Assembly: GCA_032027145.1 (NCBI GenBank) | Contig: JAVSMP010000001.1 | Span: 2,795,116 to 2,859,115 of the forward strand | Reading direction: 5' to 3' | DNA length: 64,000 bases | Source of the DNA: Ignavibacterium sp. | GTDB lineage: Bacteria > Bacteroidota > Ignavibacteria > Ignavibacteriales > Ignavibacteriaceae | In this document: positions 1-7,991 of the stretch, piece by piece | Numbering within the stretch: the stretch's first letter is position 1 | Layout: the number at the start of each line of letters is the position of its first letter | The notes under the pieces: generated by a model | Seen by the model: the letters and a program-made list of their open reading frames with translations, nothing else | Told to the model about the DNA's origin: nothing | Databases searched by the model: none | Position numbers and translations under genes: made by a program

Positions 1-1
1 C

Positions 2-1324
2 AAAAATTATTTTTTACTCTATATACTTAGTGTCGCTCTCATAATTTCTTTTTCAGTTATTGGTAAGCATCAGTACGCACTGTATTTACTAATATTTGGA
101 TTAGTTATACTCACTTTTATTAATAATAAATATATTATTTTTTTAACAATAGTTTTTTTACCAACAAACGGGATTTTCCCAAGAGAGATTTATATAGGCG
201 GTGTATTAGGACTAAAACAGATTTTGTCTTTCTTTGTAATGATACCATTATTATTAATCAAGTTTAATGGAAAAGACAAAGTCGAGAAGAAATATCTTAA
301 TAGTATAATTGCTTTACTTTTTGTGCTAACTATTTACCAAACATACACTGCTATTAAAAATGCAATTTGGGGTATCGGAGATACATATAACAGTGATTTA
401 GCTACAATGAAAGTGATTGGAATAATAGCTTTGTTGGTACCTCTAATTCTGATAATTAAAAAAAGTCCAATAATTAAAAATGAAATTTCAATTGCAGTAA
501 CTTATGGTATAGTAAATATGTCCATTTTTACATTTATTAGTCCAATTTTGCCCGATCTAGGTCTAAAATCCACCGGTATAGTTATTTCAGAAATGACATT
601 TGACAGATTTGCTGGTATTATGGCTGATGGTGACACAAATACGTTAGGTGTTTTTTTTGCAATGAGTATTGGATATCTAATCTTAAAATATCAATACTAT
701 AATAATTACATTTTGTTTACATTAATTTGTACTTCATTATTTGCATTAGCATTAACAGGATCACGGACTGCATTTTTTGCATTAACAACAGTTTTTTTAT
801 TATTCATGTTGAGAAAAACAAAAGTGAAAATCAAAGGTAAAGTATTATTTTTTTTACTACTTACTGTAGTTTCAACTTTTTCATTTTGGGTGATACTTTT
901 TGAGCGAGTTTTGTTATCCGGATTACAGCTAGATACACAGACCGGAGCAAACAGGATTGGAAAATGGATTTTATATTTTGCATTTTTTGAGAAGAATCCG
1001 CTAATATATCTTCGAGGTACTGACAAGGATATAATGATCACTTGGAATAATGCATATTATGCGGCACATAATTTTTATATTCAAGTTATTTATAATGCCG
1101 GGCTTATTGCACTTTTTCTATTTCTCTTGAGTTATTGGAAAATATATAATAGTGGGAAAAAATTATTTAGCACTATTGATTTTCTATTCATAGCAATCCC
1201 TTATCTATTTATTACTTCTTTTGTGAGCGATATCGGAATAATTTACTACGCACTATTATATGCAACTTTGTTACCATTGCGCTTGTATCCGAACAGTAAG
1301 ATCGTATCAAATAATAATCATTGA
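2..1324 (+). CDS. O-antigen polymerase/ligase-like membrane protein, 5'-truncated
   Basis: The reading frame is open to the first bases of the window, so the true start lies upstream; the first in-window start-like codon (TTG at 224) falls inside a hydrophobic stretch and is unlikely to be real. The visible 440 or so residues are nearly all membrane segments separated by short loops. There is a large polar loop before the last segments, containing the partial motif NAYYAAHNFYIQVIYNAG, which resembles the PHN..L....G pattern of Wzy/WaaL O-antigen polymerases and ligases. It stands first in a run of overlapping glycan genes on the plus strand, which fits polymerisation of a repeat unit in the periplasm. 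Family assignment is by topology and the loop motif. A distinction between polymerase and ligase is not possible from sequence alone. Confidence 0.75.
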   Translation, partial: KNYFLLYILSVALIISFSVIGKHQYALYLLIFGLVILTFINNKYIIFLTIVFLPTNGIFPREIYIGGVLGLKQILSFFVMIPLLLIKFNGKDKVEKKYLNSIIALLFVLTIYQTYTAIKNAIWGIGDTYNSDLATMKVIGIIALLVPLILIIKKSPIIKNEISIAVTYGIVNMSIFTFISPILPDLGLKSTGIVISEMTFDRFAGIMADGDTNTLGVFFAMSIGYLILKYQYYNNYILFTLICTSLFALALTGSRTAFFALTTVFLLFMLRKTKVKIKGKVLFFLLLTVVSTFSFWVILFERVLLSGLQLDTQTGANRIGKWILYFAFFEKNPLIYLRGTDKDIMITWNNAYYAAHNFYIQVIYNAGLIALFLFLLSYWKIYNSGKKLFSTIDFLFIAIPYLFITSFVSDIGIIYYALLYATLLPLRLYPNSKIVSNNNH

Positions 1325-1331
1325 ATTGCCA

Positions 1332-2612
1332 ATGAAAAACGCACTACTTTTTAAATTATTCACTTCAAAATTTTTTAATGAATATCAGGCCATAAAATTT
1401 GGAGAGGATCAAAAAAAATCTTCAAAAGATAAATTAGTACATTTCTGGGAGATTATCAGAGAAGAAGTTCCGTATTATAGATCATTAAATATAAAGGAGG
1501 ATAACTTCTTTAATTTGCCTTTTTTGACTAAAGAAATTATTAGGAGCAATTTTATAAATCTTAAAAATCCGAGCTACTCTGCTTCAAGATTTATATTAGA
1601 TTCAACAAGTGGCTCAACAGGTGAAACTCTAAAATTTTTCAGTGATGTAAAATTAAGATATAGACGTATGGCATACGCTGAATTCGGAGATTCATTTTCA
1701 GGATGGGAATTAGGCGAACCACGACTGATAATTTGGGGTGCCGAAAGAGACATCAATAAAAAACTGTCGCGAAAAATCGCACATTCAAAATTTTTATTTA
1801 ATACTAAAATTTTGTCTTCGTATTACTTAACAAATGACGATTTAACCGAGATAATTAACACAATAAATTTATTTAAACCTGTGCTGATTTCAGCTTACCC
1901 ATCTACACTTGATTTTATTTCAAATTATATCAGAAGTAAGGGGGGACTAGTGCATTATCCTCGAGTCATTGTAATAGGAGGAGAAACCTTGTACGATTTT
2001 CAAAAGGCAACGATTCAAGAGGTTTTTCAATGTAAAGTATTAAGAAGATACGGCAGCAGAGAGTTTGGAGTGATAGCCAGTGAATGCCAGGAACAACAGG
2101 GATTACATATACACACTGATCGGATATTCTTAGAAATAATAAATGAAAGACTTGAACAGACCCAGCCTGGTGAATTAGGTGAAATAATAATAACTGATTT
2201 AGAAAATTATATTTTCCCCTTTGTTAGATACAGAATCGGTGATATTGGAATATTTTCAAAGGATAATTGCAAGTGCGGGAGGCAAACGCCGTTACTTACA
2301 TCAGTGGAAGGTAGAACGTTTGATTTAATTATTGGAACAAACGGAAATAGAGTTTCCGGTAATTATTTTACACTTTTAAGAAATAAAGTGAAAGGGATAC
2401 TTAAATTTCAAGTGTTACAGGAACAACCAGGCACAATTATTTTTAACATTATATGTGATGATAAATTTGACAAATTTGAAAGGAATAAACTGACAGTTGA
2501 ATTAAAAAGTAAATTAGGTATAGATATGGAAGTAACTATTAATGAAGTTGCAAATATAAACACAAGTTCAAATGGTAAGTACCGTTTCGTTATTTCAAAA
2601 ATTAATAATTGA
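1332..2612 (+). CDS. CapK/PaaK-like adenylate-forming enzyme (phenylacetate-CoA ligase family)
   Basis: This 426-aa protein carries the ATP-binding signature STSGSTGETLKF near residue 70, the motif RRYGSREFG near 240, and the pair GELGEIIITD and RYRIGDIG typical of the AMP-binding C-terminal half. A CKCGRQTP segment follows, as in PaaK and CapK. Members activate a carboxylic acid as an acyl-adenylate. Those inside capsule or O-antigen clusters are thought to supply an acyl or amino-acyl decoration, but the substrate here cannot be read. I chose the ATG at 1332, just after the upstream stop. An in-frame ATG at 1260 would overlap the upstream gene by 65 bases and add an unrelated cysteine-rich stretch. 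The gene lies in the polysaccharide operon. Confidence 0.8.
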   Translation: MKNALLFKLFTSKFFNEYQAIKFGEDQKKSSKDKLVHFWEIIREEVPYYRSLNIKEDNFFNLPFLTKEIIRSNFINLKNPSYSASRFILDSTSGSTGETLKFFSDVKLRYRRMAYAEFGDSFSGWELGEPRLIIWGAERDINKKLSRKIAHSKFLFNTKILSSYYLTNDDLTEIINTINLFKPVLISAYPSTLDFISNYIRSKGGLVHYPRVIVIGGETLYDFQKATIQEVFQCKVLRRYGSREFGVIASECQEQQGLHIHTDRIFLEIINERLEQTQPGELGEIIITDLENYIFPFVRYRIGDIGIFSKDNCKCGRQTPLLTSVEGRTFDLIIGTNGNRVSGNYFTLLRNKVKGILKFQVLQEQPGTIIFNIICDDKFDKFERNKLTVELKSKLGIDMEVTINEVANINTSSNGKYRFVISKINN

Positions 2613-2623
2613 CTAGTCTGATT

Positions 2624-3538
2624 ATGTTTACGCAACCTACGTTTTCAGTTTTTACAGCAACATTCAATCGTGCAAAATTTCTACCCAAGCTTTACGAAGC
2701 TTTATTAAACCAGACTTTTAAAAGTTTTGAATGGCTGATTATAGATGATGGTTCTTCTGATAACACTCAAAAAATAATTGAAAATTTTGTGGAAGAAAAT
2801 AAAATTAGTATCAAATACATTTACCAAGAACATAAAGGTAAACATGCTGCCACTAACAAAGCTTTAGATTTAGCAAATGGGATTTTCTTTTTACCACTAG
2901 ATGATGATGATTTACCACTAAACAATGCACTGTCTTTACTGATATCAACTTACGAGGACATACCTGAAGTTGTAAAACCATATTTTTCTGCAGTCACAGG
3001 ATTATGTATTGATCCAGAGGGAAAAGTTATTGGTGATGCTTTCCCGGAAGATATTATTGATTCAGATCCTATTGAAATGTATTATAAGTTTAAAATAAAA
3101 GGTGATAAGTGGGGATGTCAATTAACCAAAATACGCAAGCAATATAAATATCCTGTACCTTCAATGAAATTAAATTACTATCCTGAAATTACAATTTTTG
3201 GAGAGATTGCAAAAAAATACAAAACTAGATACATAAATAAGCCATTAAAAATTGTTAGATATCATTCTGATGGTTTATCAAAAAGAAAATTACCTAATGC
3301 GTATTCAAAAAAAATTTCACATATGTATATACTTAATGAACATATAGATTATTTCGAGAAAAATCCATATGAGTTCTTTATCCATAGTATACTATATACA
3401 CGTTGGTCGCTTCATTGCAAAAAAATAGAAATTAAAGGAATAAAACCTATTCTAAGTAAGATACTTATTTTAGTATCATTTCCGGCAGGTTTTTTATTTT
3501 ACTTGTATGACAAATTTTACGCACAAAAAAAAATCTAA
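2624..3538 (+). CDS. Glycosyltransferase family 2
   Basis: The protein is 304 aa with a GT-A fold. The N-terminus reads FSVFTATFNRAKFL, followed by LIIDDGSSDNT (nucleotide-sugar binding) and a DDDD metal-binding cluster near residue 98 (LPLDDDDLP), the usual DXD position. A C-terminal hydrophobic stretch (LILVSFPAGFLFYLY) could anchor it to the inner membrane. It probably adds one sugar to a lipid-linked repeat unit at the cytoplasmic face; donor and acceptor are unknown. The ATG at 2624 puts the beta-strand at the normal distance from the start; a TTG at 2609 would overlap the upstream stop. The 3' end overlaps the next gene by 32 bases. Confidence 0.88.
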   Translation: MFTQPTFSVFTATFNRAKFLPKLYEALLNQTFKSFEWLIIDDGSSDNTQKIIENFVEENKISIKYIYQEHKGKHAATNKALDLANGIFFLPLDDDDLPLNNALSLLISTYEDIPEVVKPYFSAVTGLCIDPEGKVIGDAFPEDIIDSDPIEMYYKFKIKGDKWGCQLTKIRKQYKYPVPSMKLNYYPEITIFGEIAKKYKTRYINKPLKIVRYHSDGLSKRKLPNAYSKKISHMYILNEHIDYFEKNPYEFFIHSILYTRWSLHCKKIEIKGIKPILSKILILVSFPAGFLFYLYDKFYAQKKI

Positions 3539-4634
3539 AGATTTAATATTCATTTGTGGGAACCTATACCCTTTTGATGTTGGAGGTACAGAAATATTCA
3601 ACTATTATTTGATGTTGTCACTTTCCAGATTTCTAAATGTTTATTGCGTGAGCCAATATAAACGACCTAAAATCTATGATAACATTGGATTCTTTAAAAT
3701 CCCAAACATTAAACCAGCTGGAATATTTTTTTCAATATTTGCATTTATTAAAATCATAACCCTAAAATCAAAACATCCAACATTAATATTGACATACAGT
3801 AGATCAAAATGGATTAATTGGTGGCCATATCCATTATTAAAACAATTGTTCGATATAAATTATATAATCATTATTCATGGTGGTGGTTTGTCAAAGTGGA
3901 TTTTTAAAACACCACATAAGAAATTATTCAAATACGCACATGAAATTATTGGTATCTCAAATCGAATATGTGATGAATATAAACTAAGGACATCCAAAAA
4001 AGTACTTTATATACCACCATTAATTCCATTTAGCGTTCAAACCAAATCAAAAAATGAATCTAAAATGGAGTTAAATTTACTACCAAATAGTCTTGTATTC
4101 TTATACGTTGGATCCCTAAAAAAGCTAAAGGATCCAAAGACTATCCTAGAAGCACTAAGCATACTTGGATTAAGTTTTTTGCAAGAACATAATATTTATT
4201 TATTTATGATAGGTGATGGCCCACTAAAAGAAGAATTGATCAATTTCACATTGGACAATAAATTATCTGAAAGAGTTATCATTAAAGGAATTATTGAACG
4301 CACAATTGTCCCGCTATATTATACTGCAAGTGATTATTTTATCATTTCATCAGAATACGAGGGTACTCCATTGTCTTTGCTTGAGGCATTGTTTAATAAC
4401 TTAACAGTAATTGGCTCGGACTCACCAGGTATTAATAATATAATCCAAAATGGGTTTAACGGTTACTTATTTAAAACTGGTGATGCCAGGAATCTTGCAG
4501 AAATAATTGCGTACTCAATTAAAAGTGAAAGCGAAGAAACTATTCGTGCTAATGCAAAACGTACATTTATCGAGAACTATAATTATGAAGTAATGTTAAC
4601 CCAATATTTAACTATTCTTGAAAATAATGAGTAA
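3507..4634 (+). CDS. Glycosyltransferase family 4 (GT-B)
   Basis: The protein is 375 aa. The N-terminal acceptor domain opens with LIFICGNLYPFDVGGTE, the glycine-rich loop common in GT4. The C-terminal donor domain shows FLYVGSLKKLKDPKT, MIGDGPLKEEL and EGTPLSLLEALFNN, the E-x7-E type motif contacting the nucleotide-sugar. It is likely a cytoplasmic enzyme extending the polysaccharide repeat unit. The start codon lies inside the end of the GT2 gene (32-base overlap), implying translational coupling. Sugar specificity is not determinable. Confidence 0.87.
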   Translation: MTNFTHKKKSKDLIFICGNLYPFDVGGTEIFNYYLMLSLSRFLNVYCVSQYKRPKIYDNIGFFKIPNIKPAGIFFSIFAFIKIITLKSKHPTLILTYSRSKWINWWPYPLLKQLFDINYIIIIHGGGLSKWIFKTPHKKLFKYAHEIIGISNRICDEYKLRTSKKVLYIPPLIPFSVQTKSKNESKMELNLLPNSLVFLYVGSLKKLKDPKTILEALSILGLSFLQEHNIYLFMIGDGPLKEELINFTLDNKLSERVIIKGIIERTIVPLYYTASDYFIISSEYEGTPLSLLEALFNNLTVIGSDSPGINNIIQNGFNGYLFKTGDARNLAEIIAYSIKSESEETIRANAKRTFIENYNYEVMLTQYLTILENNE

Positions 4635-5838
4635 CAAAAATATTCCAGTAATTATGTATCATAGTGTTGGCATACCAAATAAAAAATGGCATTGGAATTT
4701 TTTGACATGTCCATGGATGATTTTTGAAGATCAAATGCAGTGGATTAAAAATAATGGCTATACAACAATTCACCTTGACGATTTATATAGTTTTATTTAC
4801 GCTGGTAAGACTTTGCCAGATAAACCAATAGTATTAACTTTTGATGATGGTTACTTGGATAATTATGTGTTTGCCTATCCTTTGTTAAAAAAATATGGAT
4901 TAAAAGGTACCATATTTATTAATCCTGAATTTGTCGATCCACGACTTATTAAACGGAAACAATTTGATCAAACAGATGACATATCTAAACTTGAGACTGA
5001 TGGTTTTTTATCTTGGGAAGAAATCGAAGAGATGTTTGCAGATAATATTTTTGATTTTCAATCACATGCTTTAACTCATACCTGGTATCCTATTTCAAAC
5101 GAGATTGTTGATTTTCGTCATCCAGACGATAATTACATTTGGATGACATGGAACGATAACATAGATAAAAAGCCTTATCTTCAAACTGATGATAAGAAAT
5201 TAATTGAATTAGGTGCACCCGTTTATAAATATTCAAAAAGTTTAAGTGCTCCAAGATATTTCCCTGATGATAAATTGAAAGATTTTCTTCTTACATTTGT
5301 AAGAGAAAATGGAGGTAAATTATTTTTTGGTAATACAGATTGGCAAAATATTTTATATCAAAAGGTAGAAGAATATAGAGCAAACAATGAAATTATTGAT
5401 TGTGTTGAAACTGAAAATGAATATTATGAAAGAATAAAACATGAATTAACTTCAAGTAAAAATATTTTAGAAAATCGACTTAAAAAGAAAGTTAATTTTT
5501 TATGCTGGCCCGGTGGCAGTGGCACTAAAGTTGGCATAGAATTATCAAAAATAATTGGTTATAAAATGACCACTGCAGCCAAGGACTTATCAAAGCAATC
5601 AAGAAGGAAAATTAAGAATAATCCTTCTAAACCTTGTTCAAGAATATCACGCATCAGTCCAATTTATTATGAAAGTTTAAACAAGAATGGTGGAATTGAT
5701 GTAACATATTCAGGAAGTCGTATTTATGGGATGAAAATTAAATCTTTTGAAAATAATTTCATTAAATCTTTTATGTGGAAATCACTTTTTTATCTATTTG
5801 CATTCATTTCAAAACTTAATAACAAACTAATTAAATGA
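4627..5838 (+). CDS. Polysaccharide deacetylase family protein (NodB fold)
   Basis: This 403-aa protein contains the NodB motif 1 TFDDGYLDN near residue 75, with the catalytic base and metal-ligand aspartates, and motif 2 SHALTH with the two metal-binding histidines. The N-terminus VIMYHSVG is typical of this branch. It would remove an N- or O-acetyl group from a sugar. No signal peptide is visible, so it may act on a cytoplasmic lipid-linked intermediate. The domain is interrupted by a long insertion between motifs 2 and 3, where CWPGGSG may represent the motif containing the catalytic Trp region. The ATG at 4627 overlaps the previous stop by 8 bases and is preferred over a TTG at 4618. The C-terminus has a hydrophobic patch. 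Confidence 0.85.
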   Translation: MSNKNIPVIMYHSVGIPNKKWHWNFLTCPWMIFEDQMQWIKNNGYTTIHLDDLYSFIYAGKTLPDKPIVLTFDDGYLDNYVFAYPLLKKYGLKGTIFINPEFVDPRLIKRKQFDQTDDISKLETDGFLSWEEIEEMFADNIFDFQSHALTHTWYPISNEIVDFRHPDDNYIWMTWNDNIDKKPYLQTDDKKLIELGAPVYKYSKSLSAPRYFPDDKLKDFLLTFVRENGGKLFFGNTDWQNILYQKVEEYRANNEIIDCVETENEYYERIKHELTSSKNILENRLKKKVNFLCWPGGSGTKVGIELSKIIGYKMTTAAKDLSKQSRRKIKNNPSKPCSRISRISPIYYESLNKNGGIDVTYSGSRIYGMKIKSFENNFIKSFMWKSLFYLFAFISKLNNKLIK

Positions 5839-6908
5839 ATATTGCAGTAATTAGTAATACGCTTTTAAAAGGTGGTGCAGAAAAGCAAAGTCTATTATTA
5901 GTTAATAATCTAAAGGATAGATATAATATTTTTCTAATAGTGTTATACGGTGATCAAGTTGAGAAAGAATACTTAGATTTTATAAAATTTAATAATATTA
6001 ACCTTATCCTTATCAAAGGAAATTTATTAAAAAAGATAATTGCATTATTTAGAATATTTAGAGACAATGAAATTGATATGGTTTTTTCTTATCTGCTTAA
6101 AGGTAATTTAATAAGTGGTATTTGCGGTCGGTTAGCAGGTATTGAATTCATTTATGGGGGTATAAGAAGCGCCAGATTGCCTTTAATAAAATTATTTGTC
6201 CAGAAAATATTGCACCTATTTCTTCATACTAAAACCATTACGAATAGTTATGCAGCGAAAAATTACTTAGTTAACAATGGTTTTAGTTATTCAAAAATTG
6301 TAGTTATTCCAAATAGCGTTGAACCTATACCAGAATCAATAAATCACACAGATGATAAAGCGATCAGAATATTGACTGTTGCGCGATTTGATAAATCAAA
6401 GGATTATTTTACTTCACTTTTAATTATTAAGTCAATTAGCGAAAAAATTCCTAGATCAATAAAATTAGAATATTATATAGTTGGATATGGTAAATTGAAA
6501 AAACAGATTCTGAAAAAAATTAAATTATTGTCATTGCAAGAAATAGTTAAGGTTATTGAAAATCCAACAAATGTTAGCTTATATTATCGTACAAGCAATG
6601 TATATCTTAGCACGTCATTATTTGAAGGTATGTCGAATTCTATACTCGAAGCGATGTCATATTCTCTTCCGATAATTGCAACAGATGTTGGAGATAATAA
6701 CCAAATAGTTGTTGATGGTGAAAATGGATTTTTATTACCGATAAAAAACTTAAGTTCTATCGCTGAAAAACTATTATTACTTTGTTCTAACTCTGATATG
6801 CGTACATCAATGGGAAAGAAAAGTTATGAGTTTATCAGTAAGAATTTTTCATCTGAAATATTCAGAAAACGATATATCAATCTAATTGAAAATGAATTCA
6901 AAGCCTAA
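5835..6908 (+). CDS. Glycosyltransferase family 4 (GT-B)
   Basis: The protein is 357 aa. It begins MNIAVISNTLLKGGAEKQ, the GG-A-E loop of GT4 enzymes, and has ILTVARFDKSKDY, VGYGKLKKQI and FEGMSNSILEAMSYS in the donor-binding half, followed by PIIATDVGDN. Its ATG overlaps the stop of the deacetylase gene in an ATGA arrangement, so translation is probably coupled. It is predicted to be a cytoplasmic transferase building the same repeat unit as its neighbours. Linkage and donor are unknown. Confidence 0.88.
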   Translation: MNIAVISNTLLKGGAEKQSLLLVNNLKDRYNIFLIVLYGDQVEKEYLDFIKFNNINLILIKGNLLKKIIALFRIFRDNEIDMVFSYLLKGNLISGICGRLAGIEFIYGGIRSARLPLIKLFVQKILHLFLHTKTITNSYAAKNYLVNNGFSYSKIVVIPNSVEPIPESINHTDDKAIRILTVARFDKSKDYFTSLLIIKSISEKIPRSIKLEYYIVGYGKLKKQILKKIKLLSLQEIVKVIENPTNVSLYYRTSNVYLSTSLFEGMSNSILEAMSYSLPIIATDVGDNNQIVVDGENGFLLPIKNLSSIAEKLLLLCSNSDMRTSMGKKSYEFISKNFSSEIFRKRYINLIENEFKA

Positions 6909-7983
6909 AATAGCCGTAATAGGTCTAAAAGGTTTACCTGCCTTTGGTGGTGCAGCCTCAGTCGGTGAAAACATTATTACGCAATTAAAAGATCAATTTG
7001 AATTTACAGTTCTTAGTACTCAACCATACACAGATCTTAAAACAGGTAATTATAATGGTATAAATCAAATTGTCTTCAAAGGGCGCAAGAAAAATGCTTT
7101 AACTACATTTGCTTATTATTTAAAATCATTGCTTTATTGTTTATTTGTAAATAAATTTGATTTAATTCACCTTCATCATTCAGAGAGTGGGTTTATTACT
7201 CCATTCTTAAGAATAAAAAATAAAGTTATTACCACATTTCACGGTGTCTTCTTTAATAAAACTGATCCAAAATTCAATCGCTTTATTAATTCATTCTTCC
7301 GGTTATCTGAGAAATTGAATATGAAATATTCTAATTTAATTATCTCTGTATCATCCATCGATGCTCAAGATCTTAAAAATAAATATCACAAAGATGTTAT
7401 TTATATTCCAAATGGCATTACATTACTAGAAAATAAGGTGAAGCCTCAAGATGATTATTTATTTTTTGCGGCAGCAAGAATATATGAGATTAAGGGTTTG
7501 GATATTTTATTAGATGCAGTAAAATTGATTAATGTACCAATTAAAATAAAGATTGCAGGCGATCTAGATCAGATAAAATCTTACAGGTCAAAAATATTAT
7601 TGAGCGCAAAAAATTTAGATATTGAATTTCTTGGTCTGATAAAAGACAAGAAAGAATTGTTAAAATATATAAATAATGCAAAATTATTTATTTTTCCATC
7701 TCTCTTTGAGGCAATGTCTATGATGCTTCTTGAAGCGGCATCGTGTAAAACCCCTATTATCGCAAGCGATATCGCTTCAAATAAAGCCATATTTAATGAG
7801 AGTGAAGTTTTATTTTTTAGAAATAAGGACCACCAAGATCTCGCAAATAAGATACACTGGGCTTTAGAAAATTATTCAACAATGGAAACAAAATCAGTGA
7901 AAGCATTTGAAAAGTTAAAAAATGAATATCGTTTGGATATCATAGCACATAGATATAAGAAATTGTACAATTCAATTAAATAG
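6892..7983 (+). CDS. Glycosyltransferase family 4 (GT-B)
   Basis: The protein is 363 aa. Visible are KIAVIGLKGLPAFGGAAS at the N-terminus (the GLPAxGGA loop common in rhamnosyl- and galactosyl-type GT4 enzymes), LIHLHHSES, YIPNGI, and FEAMSMMLLEAASCKTP with the two glutamates of the donor site. The ATG at 6892 overlaps the previous gene by 17 bases; a TTG at 6886 is less likely. It is the third GT4 in the operon. With one GT2 enzyme this suggests an oligosaccharide unit of at least four or five sugars. Confidence 0.88.
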   Translation: MNSKPKIAVIGLKGLPAFGGAASVGENIITQLKDQFEFTVLSTQPYTDLKTGNYNGINQIVFKGRKKNALTTFAYYLKSLLYCLFVNKFDLIHLHHSESGFITPFLRIKNKVITTFHGVFFNKTDPKFNRFINSFFRLSEKLNMKYSNLIISVSSIDAQDLKNKYHKDVIYIPNGITLLENKVKPQDDYLFFAAARIYEIKGLDILLDAVKLINVPIKIKIAGDLDQIKSYRSKILLSAKNLDIEFLGLIKDKKELLKYINNAKLFIFPSLFEAMSMMLLEAASCKTPIIASDIASNKAIFNESEVLFFRNKDHQDLANKIHWALENYSTMETKSVKAFEKLKNEYRLDIIAHRYKKLYNSIK

Positions 7984-7991
7984 AAACTTAT

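Noticed and set aside
1260-1331. Upstream start for the CapK-like gene
   Set aside because: It overlaps the polymerase gene and adds a stretch unlike the family; ATG at 1332 directly after the stop is better.
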